A DNA stretch of 64,000 nucleotides from Croceivirga sp. (GTDB taxonomy: Bacteria; Bacteroidota; Bacteroidia; Flavobacteriales; Flavobacteriaceae). Below the pieces are notes generated by a model that saw only the letters and a list, made by a program, of their open reading frames with translations, did no database searches and had not been told where the DNA came from. Positions 26,135 to 34,360 of this stretch are shown here, in pieces; the first letter of the stretch is position 1; each line of letters starts with the position of its first letter. The position numbers and the translations under genes were made by a program. The DNA is taken from assembly GCA_028284665.1 (NCBI GenBank), contig JANQRG010000037.1, positions 101,810 through 165,809 on the forward strand, written 5' to 3'.

Positions 26135-27340
26135 ATGAAATTAGCAATCTCTTCACTTTTTATATTGATTTTAACAACTGGTTTAAACGCCCAAGTTCAA
26201 TTTGAAAATGGCTATTATATTGACTTGAGTGGAAGAAAAGTAAAGTGTTTAATTAAGAATTCCAACTGGAGCAATAATCCGGAAAGAATCGCATATAAGT
26301 TATCAAACAATGGGGATGTTAACTATTTTGACAACAAAATGGCCAAGGAATTTGGAATTGGCGATACGGTCAAATTCCTTCTGGTAACAGCGGAGTTCCC
26401 CAATACCTACAAAAACCCTGATAAATCAGATAATGACCCAAATCCCGTAATGACAAAAAGAACAGTTTTTGTAAAACAGATTTTACAGGGCGAGGCTACG
26501 CTGTTTGAGTATAGAGGCAATAATCAAGTCTCTTATTTATATCAAATCAATAATGATGAACCAATTGTTTTGAATTACAAGAAGTACGTTGCCGCGGGAG
26601 ACAATAAGATTCGCGAGAATAATATTTTTAGAAGGCAATTGTTGAAAGACTTAAAATGTGGAAACGAAGTGGATATTCAAACGGTGCAATACACTAGAAA
26701 ATCCCTTATATCCTATTTTAGGAAATATAATGCTTGTATTAATCCACAGGGAATAGATAATTCCAAGGAGATTGCCAGAAGAAAGATCAAAACTTATTTC
26801 AAGATTTTTGGAGGTGCACAATCGTATGGATTTACCTTTGAAAGAAACAATAGGACCGTAGATTTTGGCAATGAAATTGGCCCAAAATTTGGGGTTGAAC
26901 TAGAAGGGATGTTACCCTTCAATACTAATAAATGGAGTATTTTTTTATCCGTAGATTATTCCAGTTATTCCAGCGAGGAAATCGTGTCACCAAGTTCAAG
27001 CGCTGTTAGCTATCGAGCGGAGTTGAATAGGTTGGGTACTGTTTTGGGAGGTAGGCACTATATGTTTTTGAATAATACTAACAGTCTATTTATAGAAGGA
27101 GGAATAGCCATTAACAATGATTTTAATGCTAAGATTGATGAATTCATCCAAAATGAGTTTTTTGATGATAATGAATTCGAAGTGTCCGAATTAAGTACTA
27201 CTGGTACATTTGGCATAGGATACAGCTATAAACAACGGATGGCCATAAGACTTAACTATTATCTCAATCAGGGAATTTTAGAAGTTGATAGATCTGATAA
27301 GTTGTCTGTACTTGCTTTGACATTAGTCTATAGACTATAA
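26135..27340 (+). CDS. Exported protein with probable C-terminal beta-barrel, function unknown
   Basis: A 401-residue protein with a signal peptide (residues 1-19, ending LNAQ). The first 200 residues begin FENGYYIDLSGRKVKCLIKN, a start I recall from a Bacteroidota-only group. The second half has alternating hydrophobic strands and ends in LALTLVYRL, an aromatic-poor but plausible outer-membrane barrel end. Base composition is more AT-rich than the neighbours. Relatives are sometimes labelled 'tRNA modification GTPase' in databases; no GTPase motif is visible, so that label looks wrong. A strong terminator follows. Confidence 0.6.
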   Translation: MKLAISSLFILILTTGLNAQVQFENGYYIDLSGRKVKCLIKNSNWSNNPERIAYKLSNNGDVNYFDNKMAKEFGIGDTVKFLLVTAEFPNTYKNPDKSDNDPNPVMTKRTVFVKQILQGEATLFEYRGNNQVSYLYQINNDEPIVLNYKKYVAAGDNKIRENNIFRRQLLKDLKCGNEVDIQTVQYTRKSLISYFRKYNACINPQGIDNSKEIARRKIKTYFKIFGGAQSYGFTFERNNRTVDFGNEIGPKFGVELEGMLPFNTNKWSIFLSVDYSSYSSEEIVSPSSSAVSYRAELNRLGTVLGGRHYMFLNNTNSLFIEGGIAINNDFNAKIDEFIQNEFFDDNEFEVSELSTTGTFGIGYSYKQRMAIRLNYYLNQGILEVDRSDKLSVLALTLVYRL

Positions 27341-27345
27341 AAAAA

Positions 27346-27366
27346 CCGCCCCTAATTTAGGGGCGG
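27346..27366. terminator. Bidirectional terminator
   Basis: A 9-bp perfect stem CCGCCCCTA / TAGGGGCGG with a 3-nt loop lies between convergent genes. A runs on the left and T-rich bases on the right let it serve both strands. Confidence 0.8.
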
Positions 27367-27396
27367 CTTTGATACTTCCTGTAGAAGTCATTTGAA

Positions 27397-29208
27397 TTAG
27401 TCAAAAGTATAACCGTTATCTGCAGCAACCTTATCGGCAATCTGGGTCCGAAGCGCCACCACATTGGGGTAGTTCGTATATTTCGTAAATCGCTTTAATC
27501 CCATAAGCATCATGCGCTGTTCATCGCCTTCGGCGAATGAGATTATAGCTTCTTTACCTTTATCATTCACAATATTTACAGCCCGGTAAAGGTACAATTT
27601 AGACATCGCTATTTGTGTAGCTTGTGCTTCCTCACCATATCGCTTCGCGTTCTTTTCGGTTCGCAACAAAGCGGATTCGGCCAAATAGATCTGGATCAAA
27701 ATATCCGAAGCAGCCAGGAGCAATTGCTGATGCTTTTCCAGGTCCGGTCCAAATTTTTGTACGGCACTACCGGCTACCATCAAAAATACTTTTTTCAACC
27801 GTTTGATCAAATCTTTTTCTTCAGCAAAGAGTTCAGAAAAATCAGGAGTTTCAAAAGAAGGGATCCCCATAAGCTCTTCGCCAACTGCTGTAGCCGGCCC
27901 CAGAAGGTCTACATGACCCTTCATCGCTTTTTTAACCAACATACCTACTGAAAGCATTCTGTTGATCTCATTGGTCCCTTCATAGATCCTGGAGATACGG
28001 GCGTCCCTCCAGGCCGATTCCATGGGTGTATCGGCGCTAAAGCCCATACCCCCAAAGATCTGAATACCCTCGTCCGAGGTATGTTGCACGTGTTCTGACA
28101 CGGCAACCTTTAGAATGGAACACTCAATCGCGTATTCTTCAACACCTTTTAGTTCTGCTTCCTGATGGGAGTTCCCGTCGGCCTCTCGTAAAGCAATGCG
28201 ATCTTCGATGTTCTTAGCGGCTCGGTAACAAGCTGCCTCATCCACATAGGCGTTGGTAGCCATATCGGCTAACTTCGCTTTGATCGCTCCAAAATTGACA
28301 ATAGGCGTTTTGAACTGTACCCGTTCATTGGCGTATTTTGCAGCTTCATTGATAACTCTACGTTGTGCTTCCAGGCAGGCAGCAGCCAACTTTATGCGTC
28401 CAACGTTTAACGCATTCATAGCGATCTTGAAACCGTTCCCGCGTTCCGAAAGCATGTTTTCAACAGGCACTTTAGTTTCATTGAAGAATACCTGCCGGGT
28501 AGAGGAGGAGTGAATCCCCAATTTCTTCTCTTCATCCCCTAAGGTAATCCCATTTTCGGGGTCGTATTCCACAATAAAGCCGGTAATATTCTTATCGTCT
28601 TCAATACGGGCAAATACAATTAACAAATTACAGAAGCCGGCATTAGAGATCCACATTTTTTGCCCTGAGATGCTGTAATATGTTCCATCCTCTGAAAGGA
28701 CCGCTTTTGTTTTTCCGGAATTCGCATCAGACCCTGCACCAGGCTCGGTTAGGCAATAGGCCCCAAACCATTCCCCGGAGGCTAACTTCGGTACATACTT
28801 TGCTTTTTGTGCTTCCGTACCATACAACGTAATAGGCATGGTACCAATTCCGGTATGGGCACCGAAAGCCGTACTAAACGACCCGGTAGCGCCGGAGATA
28901 TAATCGCACACCAACATGGTGGACACAAAGCCCATTCCCATGCCTCCATAGGCTTCAGGGACAGCGATACTTAACAAACCGAGTTCACCGGCTTCGCGCA
29001 TGCATTCCTCCGTGTAGGCATAATCCTTTTTCTCAAAACGTTCCCAATGTGCCCAAAGTTTACGCTCTACAAATTCCTTGGTGCTTCCACGCATCATTTC
29101 CTGTTCTTCGGTGAGATCTTCCAGGGTAAATACCTCTTCGCAGGGGGTTTCCTTCACCAAAAACTGCCCGCCGCGTAGGATTTCTTTATTTAGGGTTTCT
29201 GTACTCAT
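27397..29208 (-). CDS. Acyl-CoA dehydrogenase (FadE/VLCAD-like)
   Basis: A 603-residue FAD enzyme that makes the first double bond in fatty-acid beta-oxidation. AYCLTEPGAGSDA and WISNAGFCNLLIVFAR are the usual acyl-CoA dehydrogenase signatures, and RIYEGTNEINRM carries the catalytic base region. The extra 170-residue helical C-terminus after about 430 matches the very-long-chain type and the Bacillus FadE length. It is the last gene of the fad operon, 19 bp after the thiolase. Confidence 0.92.
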   Translation of the reverse strand: MSTETLNKEILRGGQFLVKETPCEEVFTLEDLTEEQEMMRGSTKEFVERKLWAHWERFEKKDYAYTEECMREAGELGLLSIAVPEAYGGMGMGFVSTMLVCDYISGATGSFSTAFGAHTGIGTMPITLYGTEAQKAKYVPKLASGEWFGAYCLTEPGAGSDANSGKTKAVLSEDGTYYSISGQKMWISNAGFCNLLIVFARIEDDKNITGFIVEYDPENGITLGDEEKKLGIHSSSTRQVFFNETKVPVENMLSERGNGFKIAMNALNVGRIKLAAACLEAQRRVINEAAKYANERVQFKTPIVNFGAIKAKLADMATNAYVDEAACYRAAKNIEDRIALREADGNSHQEAELKGVEEYAIECSILKVAVSEHVQHTSDEGIQIFGGMGFSADTPMESAWRDARISRIYEGTNEINRMLSVGMLVKKAMKGHVDLLGPATAVGEELMGIPSFETPDFSELFAEEKDLIKRLKKVFLMVAGSAVQKFGPDLEKHQQLLLAASDILIQIYLAESALLRTEKNAKRYGEEAQATQIAMSKLYLYRAVNIVNDKGKEAIISFAEGDEQRMMLMGLKRFTKYTNYPNVVALRTQIADKVAADNGYTFD

Positions 29209-29227
29209 AGCGTATGATTTAATAATT

Positions 29228-30418
29228 CTAATTCAAAAATTCAAATATGCCTGCGGCACCTTGTCCGGTGCCTACACACATGGTAACAAGGCCATGTTTG
29301 CCTTGCATATTGCGTTTGCGCATTTCGTCAAAGAGCTGCACTGAAAGTTTTGCACCAGTACAACCCAAAGGATGTCCCAGAGCAATAGCACCCCCATTGA
29401 CGTTAACGATGTCATTGTTTAATCCCAATTCGCGAATAACCGCCAGGGATTGGGAGGCAAAAGCCTCGTTCAATTCGATCAGTTCAATATCCTCTTGCTT
29501 CATGCCTGCTTGCTTCAAGGCCTTTGGTACCGCCTTAACAGGGCCAATACCCATAATCCTGGGTTCTACCCCTGCTGCGGCATAGCTTACCAATCGCGCC
29601 ACAGGTTCCAGATTCAATTCTTTCACCAAATCTTCACTCATGATCATCACAAATGCTGCGCCATCGCTGGTTTGTGATGAATTTCCGGCAGTCACACTAC
29701 CGTTTGCAGCAAAAACCGGTCGTAACCTGGCTAAGGCCTGCAAAGAGGTATCTTTTCTTGGCCCTTCATCTTTGTTGACGGAATATTTTTTCGTTGCTTT
29801 TTTTCCATCGGCGCCAACATAGGTATGTTCCACTTCAATGGGTACAATTTGATCCTGGAACCGGTCTTCGGACTGGGCGTTCAAGGCTTTTTGATGGGAG
29901 TTGTACGCAAATTCATCCTGGTCTTCGCGTGATACCTTGAATTCCTGGGCTACTGCTTCGGCGGTATTCCCCATACCCCAATAATAGTCTTCGTGACCTG
30001 AATTCACCAGATCATAGTTCAATTCCGTTTTAAACCCTGTCATGGGCACGGAACTCATACTTTCCACCCCTCCGGCAATGATACAATCCGCCATCCCGGA
30101 CTGGATTTTGGCTGTTGCAATACCAATGGTCTCTAATCCGGAGGAACAAAAGCGGTTTACGGTGACCCCAGGCACATCCACGATATCCAATCCCATCAAA
30201 GAGATAAGGCGCGCCATGTTTAATCCCTGTGATCCTTCAGGCATGGCATTACCTACAATCACATCATCAATTCGTTTTTTATCGAAATCGGCAAACTGAC
30301 CTACCAAATGTTCAATAGTCTCTGCGGCCATTTCGTCGGCACGTTTAAATCGGAAAGCTCCTTTAGGTGCTTTGCCCACTGCGGTTCTGTATCCTTTTAC
30401 GATATATGATGTTCTCAT
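29228..30418 (-). CDS. Acetyl-CoA C-acyltransferase (thiolase, FadA-like)
   Basis: A 396-residue thiolase. The nucleophile is in [10 protein letters not shown] (Cys91), the catalytic His in [16 protein letters not shown] and the second Cys in [12 protein letters not shown]. It releases acetyl-CoA in the last step of beta-oxidation. It follows a small unknown gene by 3 bp and precedes the acyl-CoA dehydrogenase by 19 bp. Gene order (FadN-like, FadA, FadE) matches the Bacillus fadNAE operon, apart from the inserted small gene. Confidence 0.93.
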   Translation of the reverse strand: MRTSYIVKGYRTAVGKAPKGAFRFKRADEMAAETIEHLVGQFADFDKKRIDDVIVGNAMPEGSQGLNMARLISLMGLDIVDVPGVTVNRFCSSGLETIGIATAKIQSGMADCIIAGGVESMSSVPMTGFKTELNYDLVNSGHEDYYWGMGNTAEAVAQEFKVSREDQDEFAYNSHQKALNAQSEDRFQDQIVPIEVEHTYVGADGKKATKKYSVNKDEGPRKDTSLQALARLRPVFAANGSVTAGNSSQTSDGAAFVMIMSEDLVKELNLEPVARLVSYAAAGVEPRIMGIGPVKAVPKALKQAGMKQEDIELIELNEAFASQSLAVIRELGLNNDIVNVNGGAIALGHPLGCTGAKLSVQLFDEMRKRNMQGKHGLVTMCVGTGQGAAGIFEFLN

Positions 30419-30421
30419 TTC

Positions 30422-30958
30422 TTAATTTTTAAATTCTGTTGTCGCCCTAAATTCCTCCTTAAGGTGCACATCTGTTTCGGTATCATAAAACCAGTATTCG
30501 TCTAACACGGATTTGTATCCTATTCGCATTCTAACTTTAGGAAAATTCTTCAAAACAACCCGGGTTTCGTCATTATAGGGAAGTCCAAATAACATAATTT
30601 CCTCCCCGGAGGTAAACACATGATTACCTATGGTGTTGTTTCGTAAAATGTTATAGCCAAAAGTCCTATCCGGGTTTAGCGAATCCATTAGCACTTCTAT
30701 GTTTTCGATAGGGGTGCCTTTGTAATCCAACTGCACTGAGGTCACTATCGCAGGCCCAGTGCCTTTGTTCGTAACTTTAATACCAAAACCTTCATTATTA
30801 TAGTGTTCCGTTAAGCTTAAATAGGGCCAAACCATAGATTTTTGCTGTGATCTCATAATACCGGCCTCATAAATAGAGGTAACCATTGCGATAATACTAA
30901 TAGCTAACGCCAAAACGGTTCCTATGCTCTGAAAGCGATCAGCTCTGGTACTTGCCAT
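30422..30958 (-). CDS. Small membrane-anchored protein of unknown function inside the fad operon
   Basis: A 178-residue protein not recognised. One hydrophobic segment (about residues 12-31, VLALAISIIAMVTSIYEAGI) is followed by a soluble beta-rich part (FGIKVTNKGTGPAIVTSVQLDY) of the kind often seen in single-pass proteins with an immunoglobulin-like domain. It is packed between the FadN-like gene (5 bp) and thiolase (3 bp), so it is clearly cotranscribed. Whether it has any role in lipid use is unknown. Confidence 0.65.
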   Translation of the reverse strand: MASTRADRFQSIGTVLALAISIIAMVTSIYEAGIMRSQQKSMVWPYLSLTEHYNNEGFGIKVTNKGTGPAIVTSVQLDYKGTPIENIEVLMDSLNPDRTFGYNILRNNTIGNHVFTSGEEIMLFGLPYNDETRVVLKNFPKVRMRIGYKSVLDEYWFYDTETDVHLKEEFRATTEFKN

Positions 30959-30963
30959 ATGAA

Positions 30964-33369
30964 TTAATTACGCAAAGGTTTACCAGTTTTCAACATATGC
31001 TGTATGCGTTCCAGGGTCTTTCGTTCCGTACAAAGCGATAAAAAGGCTTCCCGTTCCAGATCTAGCAGGTACTGTTCACTGACATAACTGGGCTCGGACA
31101 AATCCCCTCCTGCCATTACATAGGCTAACTTGTCGGCTATTTTTTTATCGTGCTCACTGATGTAATGACTGGCTTCCATGGCATCTGTTCCTACCAGGAA
31201 CATCCCCAGCGCTTGTTTTCCCAATACTTTTACATCTTTTCTTTTCGGCGGTTGCGTATACCCTTGTTCTGCCATAAGCTTGGCATACGCCTTAGCCGTA
31301 GCAATCTGTCGATCTTTGTTTACCACCACGATGTCTTTTCCTTTTTGCAGAATACCCAAATCATACGCCTCATAGGCTGAAGTGGACACCTTGGCCATTC
31401 CAATGGTTAAGAAGTATTCCTGCAATACATTGAGTTCCACATCCCCTTTTCGAAAGGAATCCGATGCCCGCATCGCCATTTCCTTGGATCCGCCACCACC
31501 TGGGATGACCCCTACTCCAAATTCAACCAACCCGATATAGGTTTCTGCCGCAGCAACCACCTTATCGGCGTGCATGGTAAGTTCGCATCCCCCTCCTAAG
31601 CACATACCATGAGGGGCGGAGATTGTTGGAATTGAAGAATACCGCATCCGCATCATAGCGTCCTGGAACATTTTTATTGCCATGTTGAGCTCGTCGTATT
31701 CTTGCTCCACAGCCATCATAAAGATCATACCGATGTTCGCCCCAACTGAAAAGTTAGCAGCTTGATTCCCCACCACGAGTCCTTGAAAGTCTTTTTCGGC
31801 CAAATCTATGGCCTTGGTGAGGCCGGTAACCACATCGGCTCCCAGGGTATTCATCTTTGACTGGAACTCTACATTTACTATACCATCGCCAAGATCCTCT
31901 ACGACTACGCCACTGTTATTATATACTTCGTTGGTTTTCCGGATATTGTCCAGAATGATAAAGGCGTCCTGCCCAGGCACCTTAACCATCGCTTTCTTTG
32001 GAATATCGTAATAGTAAGTAGCCCCGTCTTTTACGGTGTAGAATGAGGACATTCCAGCTGCTTTCATTTCGTTTACCCATGCAGCAGGCTGCTGCCCTTC
32101 GGCGGCTATGAATTCCAAACCGGTATCCAACCCAACGGCATCCCATATCTGGAAAGGTCCATGCTCCCATCCAAACCCTGCTTTCATAGCATCATCGATC
32201 TTATACAATTCATCGGTGATCTCCGGAATACGATGGGATACATAGGCAAACAATTGTCCAAAACTCTTGCGATAGAATTCCCCGGCTTTGTCTTTTCCGC
32301 CACATAGGACACTAAATCGGTCAACTACTTTGTCAATGGTTTTAGTAAGTTCCAGGGTAGCGAATTTGGCGCTTTTCTTGGAGCGATATACCATTGTATC
32401 CAGATCCAGGGTCAGGATCTCACTTTTACCTTCTTTGTTTTTCTCTTTTTTATAAAATCCCTGTCCGGATTTGCTGCCCAGCCATTGGTTCTCCATTAGG
32501 GTGGTAATGAAATCCGGCAGTTGAAACAATGAATGGCGTTCATCCTTGGGACAATTCTCGTAAATACCATTAGCTACGTGGACCAGAGTGTCCAGCCCAA
32601 CAACATCAACAGTGCGGAAGGTGGCCGATTTAGGTCGGCCGATTACCGGTCCAGTAAGCTTATCTACTTCCTCCACCGTCATGTCCAATGCTTTTACCGC
32701 GTGGAAAAGGCTCATAATGCTGAAAATCCCAATCCTATTGCCAATAAAAGCAGGAGTGTCTTTGGCTACTACGGACGTTTTTCCCATGAATTTTTCACCA
32801 TAGCCGTTCAAAAAGTCCAGTACTTCAGGACTTGTCTTGGGACCTGGAATAATTTCAAAGAGTTTCAGGTAGCGCGCAGGGTTGAAAAAGTGGGTGCCAC
32901 AAAAGTGTTGCTGAAAGTCGTCACTCCGTCCATCACTCATAAATTGAATCGGAATTCCCGAGGTATTTGAGGTGATCAACGTGCCCGGAGTTCGATGTTT
33001 TTCTAAACTTTCAAACACCTTTTTCTTAATATCCAGGCGTTCCACTACCACTTCAATGATCCAATCCACATTAGCCACCTTGGCGATATCATCTTCTAAA
33101 TTCCCTGTAGTGATGCGATTGGCAAATTTTTGATGGTAAATGGGGGAGGGCTTTGATTTTAAGGCTTTGGCAAGTGCATCATTTACCAATCGGTTCCGAA
33201 CGATTTTATCGTTCAGGGTAAGCCCTTTTGCGGTTTCTTTTTCCGTGAGTTCGCGGGGAACGATGTCCAACAATAATACCTCCACCCCGATATTGGCAAA
33301 GTGGCAGGCAATACCACTACCCATAATTCCTGAACCAATTACGGCAACCTTATTAATATGCCTATTCAT
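30964..33369 (-). CDS. 3-hydroxyacyl-CoA dehydrogenase / enoyl-CoA hydratase fusion (FadN-like)
   Basis: An 801-residue bifunctional enzyme covering the hydration and second oxidation steps of beta-oxidation. The order is dehydrogenase first: a Rossmann start VAVIGSGIMGSGIACHFANIG (residues 8-28), HFFNPARYLKLFEI, then a C-terminal crotonase domain (about 490-700) with PHGMCLGGGCEL and FGVGVIPGGGGSKEM. This is the reverse of E. coli FadB and matches Bacillus FadN. It heads the operon with an unknown gene, thiolase and acyl-CoA dehydrogenase. Confidence 0.9.
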   Translation of the reverse strand: MNRHINKVAVIGSGIMGSGIACHFANIGVEVLLLDIVPRELTEKETAKGLTLNDKIVRNRLVNDALAKALKSKPSPIYHQKFANRITTGNLEDDIAKVANVDWIIEVVVERLDIKKKVFESLEKHRTPGTLITSNTSGIPIQFMSDGRSDDFQQHFCGTHFFNPARYLKLFEIIPGPKTSPEVLDFLNGYGEKFMGKTSVVAKDTPAFIGNRIGIFSIMSLFHAVKALDMTVEEVDKLTGPVIGRPKSATFRTVDVVGLDTLVHVANGIYENCPKDERHSLFQLPDFITTLMENQWLGSKSGQGFYKKEKNKEGKSEILTLDLDTMVYRSKKSAKFATLELTKTIDKVVDRFSVLCGGKDKAGEFYRKSFGQLFAYVSHRIPEITDELYKIDDAMKAGFGWEHGPFQIWDAVGLDTGLEFIAAEGQQPAAWVNEMKAAGMSSFYTVKDGATYYYDIPKKAMVKVPGQDAFIILDNIRKTNEVYNNSGVVVEDLGDGIVNVEFQSKMNTLGADVVTGLTKAIDLAEKDFQGLVVGNQAANFSVGANIGMIFMMAVEQEYDELNMAIKMFQDAMMRMRYSSIPTISAPHGMCLGGGCELTMHADKVVAAAETYIGLVEFGVGVIPGGGGSKEMAMRASDSFRKGDVELNVLQEYFLTIGMAKVSTSAYEAYDLGILQKGKDIVVVNKDRQIATAKAYAKLMAEQGYTQPPKRKDVKVLGKQALGMFLVGTDAMEASHYISEHDKKIADKLAYVMAGGDLSEPSYVSEQYLLDLEREAFLSLCTERKTLERIQHMLKTGKPLRN

Positions 33370-33391
33370 GTTGTGATTTGAGTTTAGTTGA

Positions 33392-33554
33392 TGAACTCAT
33401 TTAAACTTTTTCCAATTGGCTAAAAAACCATTCTTTTTCACCTGCTTTTTGTCTTTTTTTCCTTCCGTAGCTCTGCTATGCAACTCAAAAAAGCCTTCAA
33501 CCGGGCAAAAAATGATCGATTTTCGCTTCAATCAAAAAATTTTAAATGAGTTCA
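33392..33554. repeat. 14-bp inverted repeat framing the marR-fadN intergenic region
   Basis: TGAACTCATTTAAA at 33392-33405 returns as its exact reverse complement at 33541-33554. The left copy lies 23-36 nt upstream of the fadN-like start; the right copy contains the marR stop codon. They could be two operator copies or pair in RNA across a 135-nt loop. The rest of this 180-bp gap is T-rich on the plus strand; I see no gene in it. Confidence 0.6.
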
Positions 33555-34001
33555 ATCCGTTGTCGTTTTGCTGTATATTTTTTTGTCCTGTATTAGTTTG
33601 TTGATAATCTCAACCGTTTTAAAAAAGCCTTCCAGATTTTTTTCGTCCAGATGTTGCTTTACCACTTCATTGAAGCGCATTACTACCTCCTTGGAGTCTT
33701 TGCGTTTTTCCAATCCCAGAACGGTAAGATGGATCAGTACGCCTCTGCCATCATTTGGATTAGGCCTACGTTCGATGTACCCCCGTTCTTCAATAGTCTT
33801 AAGAATTCTCGACAAGCTGGTAGCTTCCATCCCCATTCTAGGACCCAAGGCGGTACTAGGCGTCCCTTTCTTCGCATCAATACTGAGCAAGGTGAAACCA
33901 ATAGCCATGGTGAGGCCATAGTTTTTGGCTTCTTCGTTATACAATTTTGTTACCGCTTGCCAGGTAGCTCGTAAAGCCCAGTCGATAGTTACGTCCTTCA
34001 T
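33552..34001 (-). CDS. MarR-family transcriptional regulator
   Basis: A 149-residue winged-helix protein. GMEATSLSRILKTIEERGYIERRPNPNDGRGVLIHLT is the MarR recognition helix and wing with the DxR motif. It lies between the acyl-CoA ligase and the fadN-like operon, all on the same strand. A perfect 30-bp palindrome over its own promoter suggests autoregulation; acyl-CoA or a fatty acid is the plausible ligand, by analogy with other fad-linked regulators. That ligand is inference. Confidence 0.88.
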   Translation of the reverse strand: MKDVTIDWALRATWQAVTKLYNEEAKNYGLTMAIGFTLLSIDAKKGTPSTALGPRMGMEATSLSRILKTIEERGYIERRPNPNDGRGVLIHLTVLGLEKRKDSKEVVMRFNEVVKQHLDEKNLEGFFKTVEIINKLIQDKKIYSKTTTD

Positions 34002-34018
34002 AGCATTACTTTGGTTTC

Positions 34019-34026
34019 CAAATATA
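34019..34026 (-). promoter_or_regulatory. marR -7 promoter box
   Basis: On the minus strand this reads TATATTTG, an exact match to TAnnTTTG, 18 bp before the marR ATG and directly downstream of the palindrome. Confidence 0.55.
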
Positions 34027-34028
34027 AC

Positions 34029-34058
34029 AAAATTTATTATGCATGCATAATAAATTTT
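34029..34058. promoter_or_regulatory. Perfect 30-bp palindrome, probable MarR operator
   Basis: All 15 base pairs of both arms match; the centre reads TTATGCATGCATAA and the ends are A/T runs. It sits immediately upstream of the marR -7 box and so covers the -33 region, where a bound dimer would block transcription. The rest of 34059-34360, between this site and the acyl-CoA ligase stop, has a 10-bp inverted repeat (GATCAGAAAA at 34180 and 34223) and no convincing gene. Confidence 0.75.
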
Positions 34059-34360
34059 AAATACGGAAGGATGCGGGAGCTTAGACTTACGGGCACTGTT
34101 TAGTGCTGGTTTTGGCTTTGAGGGTGCTGATTCTAATCGCTAAGAATGGTGGTGAACATAATGGGGAAAACGTTAAAAAGATCAGAAAACAGTTGGGACC
34201 AAAATGAACACCGAGGACGTTTTTTTCTGATCATATCCATACCCAATTCAACTCAGGTGACTCCCAGTGCGATACTACTGGTGATGAGCAATAACCTATG
34301 GCTTTTTTCAATTGTGAGGTGCCCTTTTTCTAACGCCAACGGCACCCTGCTGTGCAGAAA

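Noticed and set aside
26135-27340. Label 'tRNA modification GTPase' often given to this protein type
   Set aside because: There is a signal peptide and no G1-G4 GTPase motif, so the label is not supported.
34180-34232. 10-bp inverted repeat GATCAGAAAA as a terminator
   Set aside because: The stem is AT-rich, the loop is over 30 nt and no T run follows, so a terminator call is not supported.
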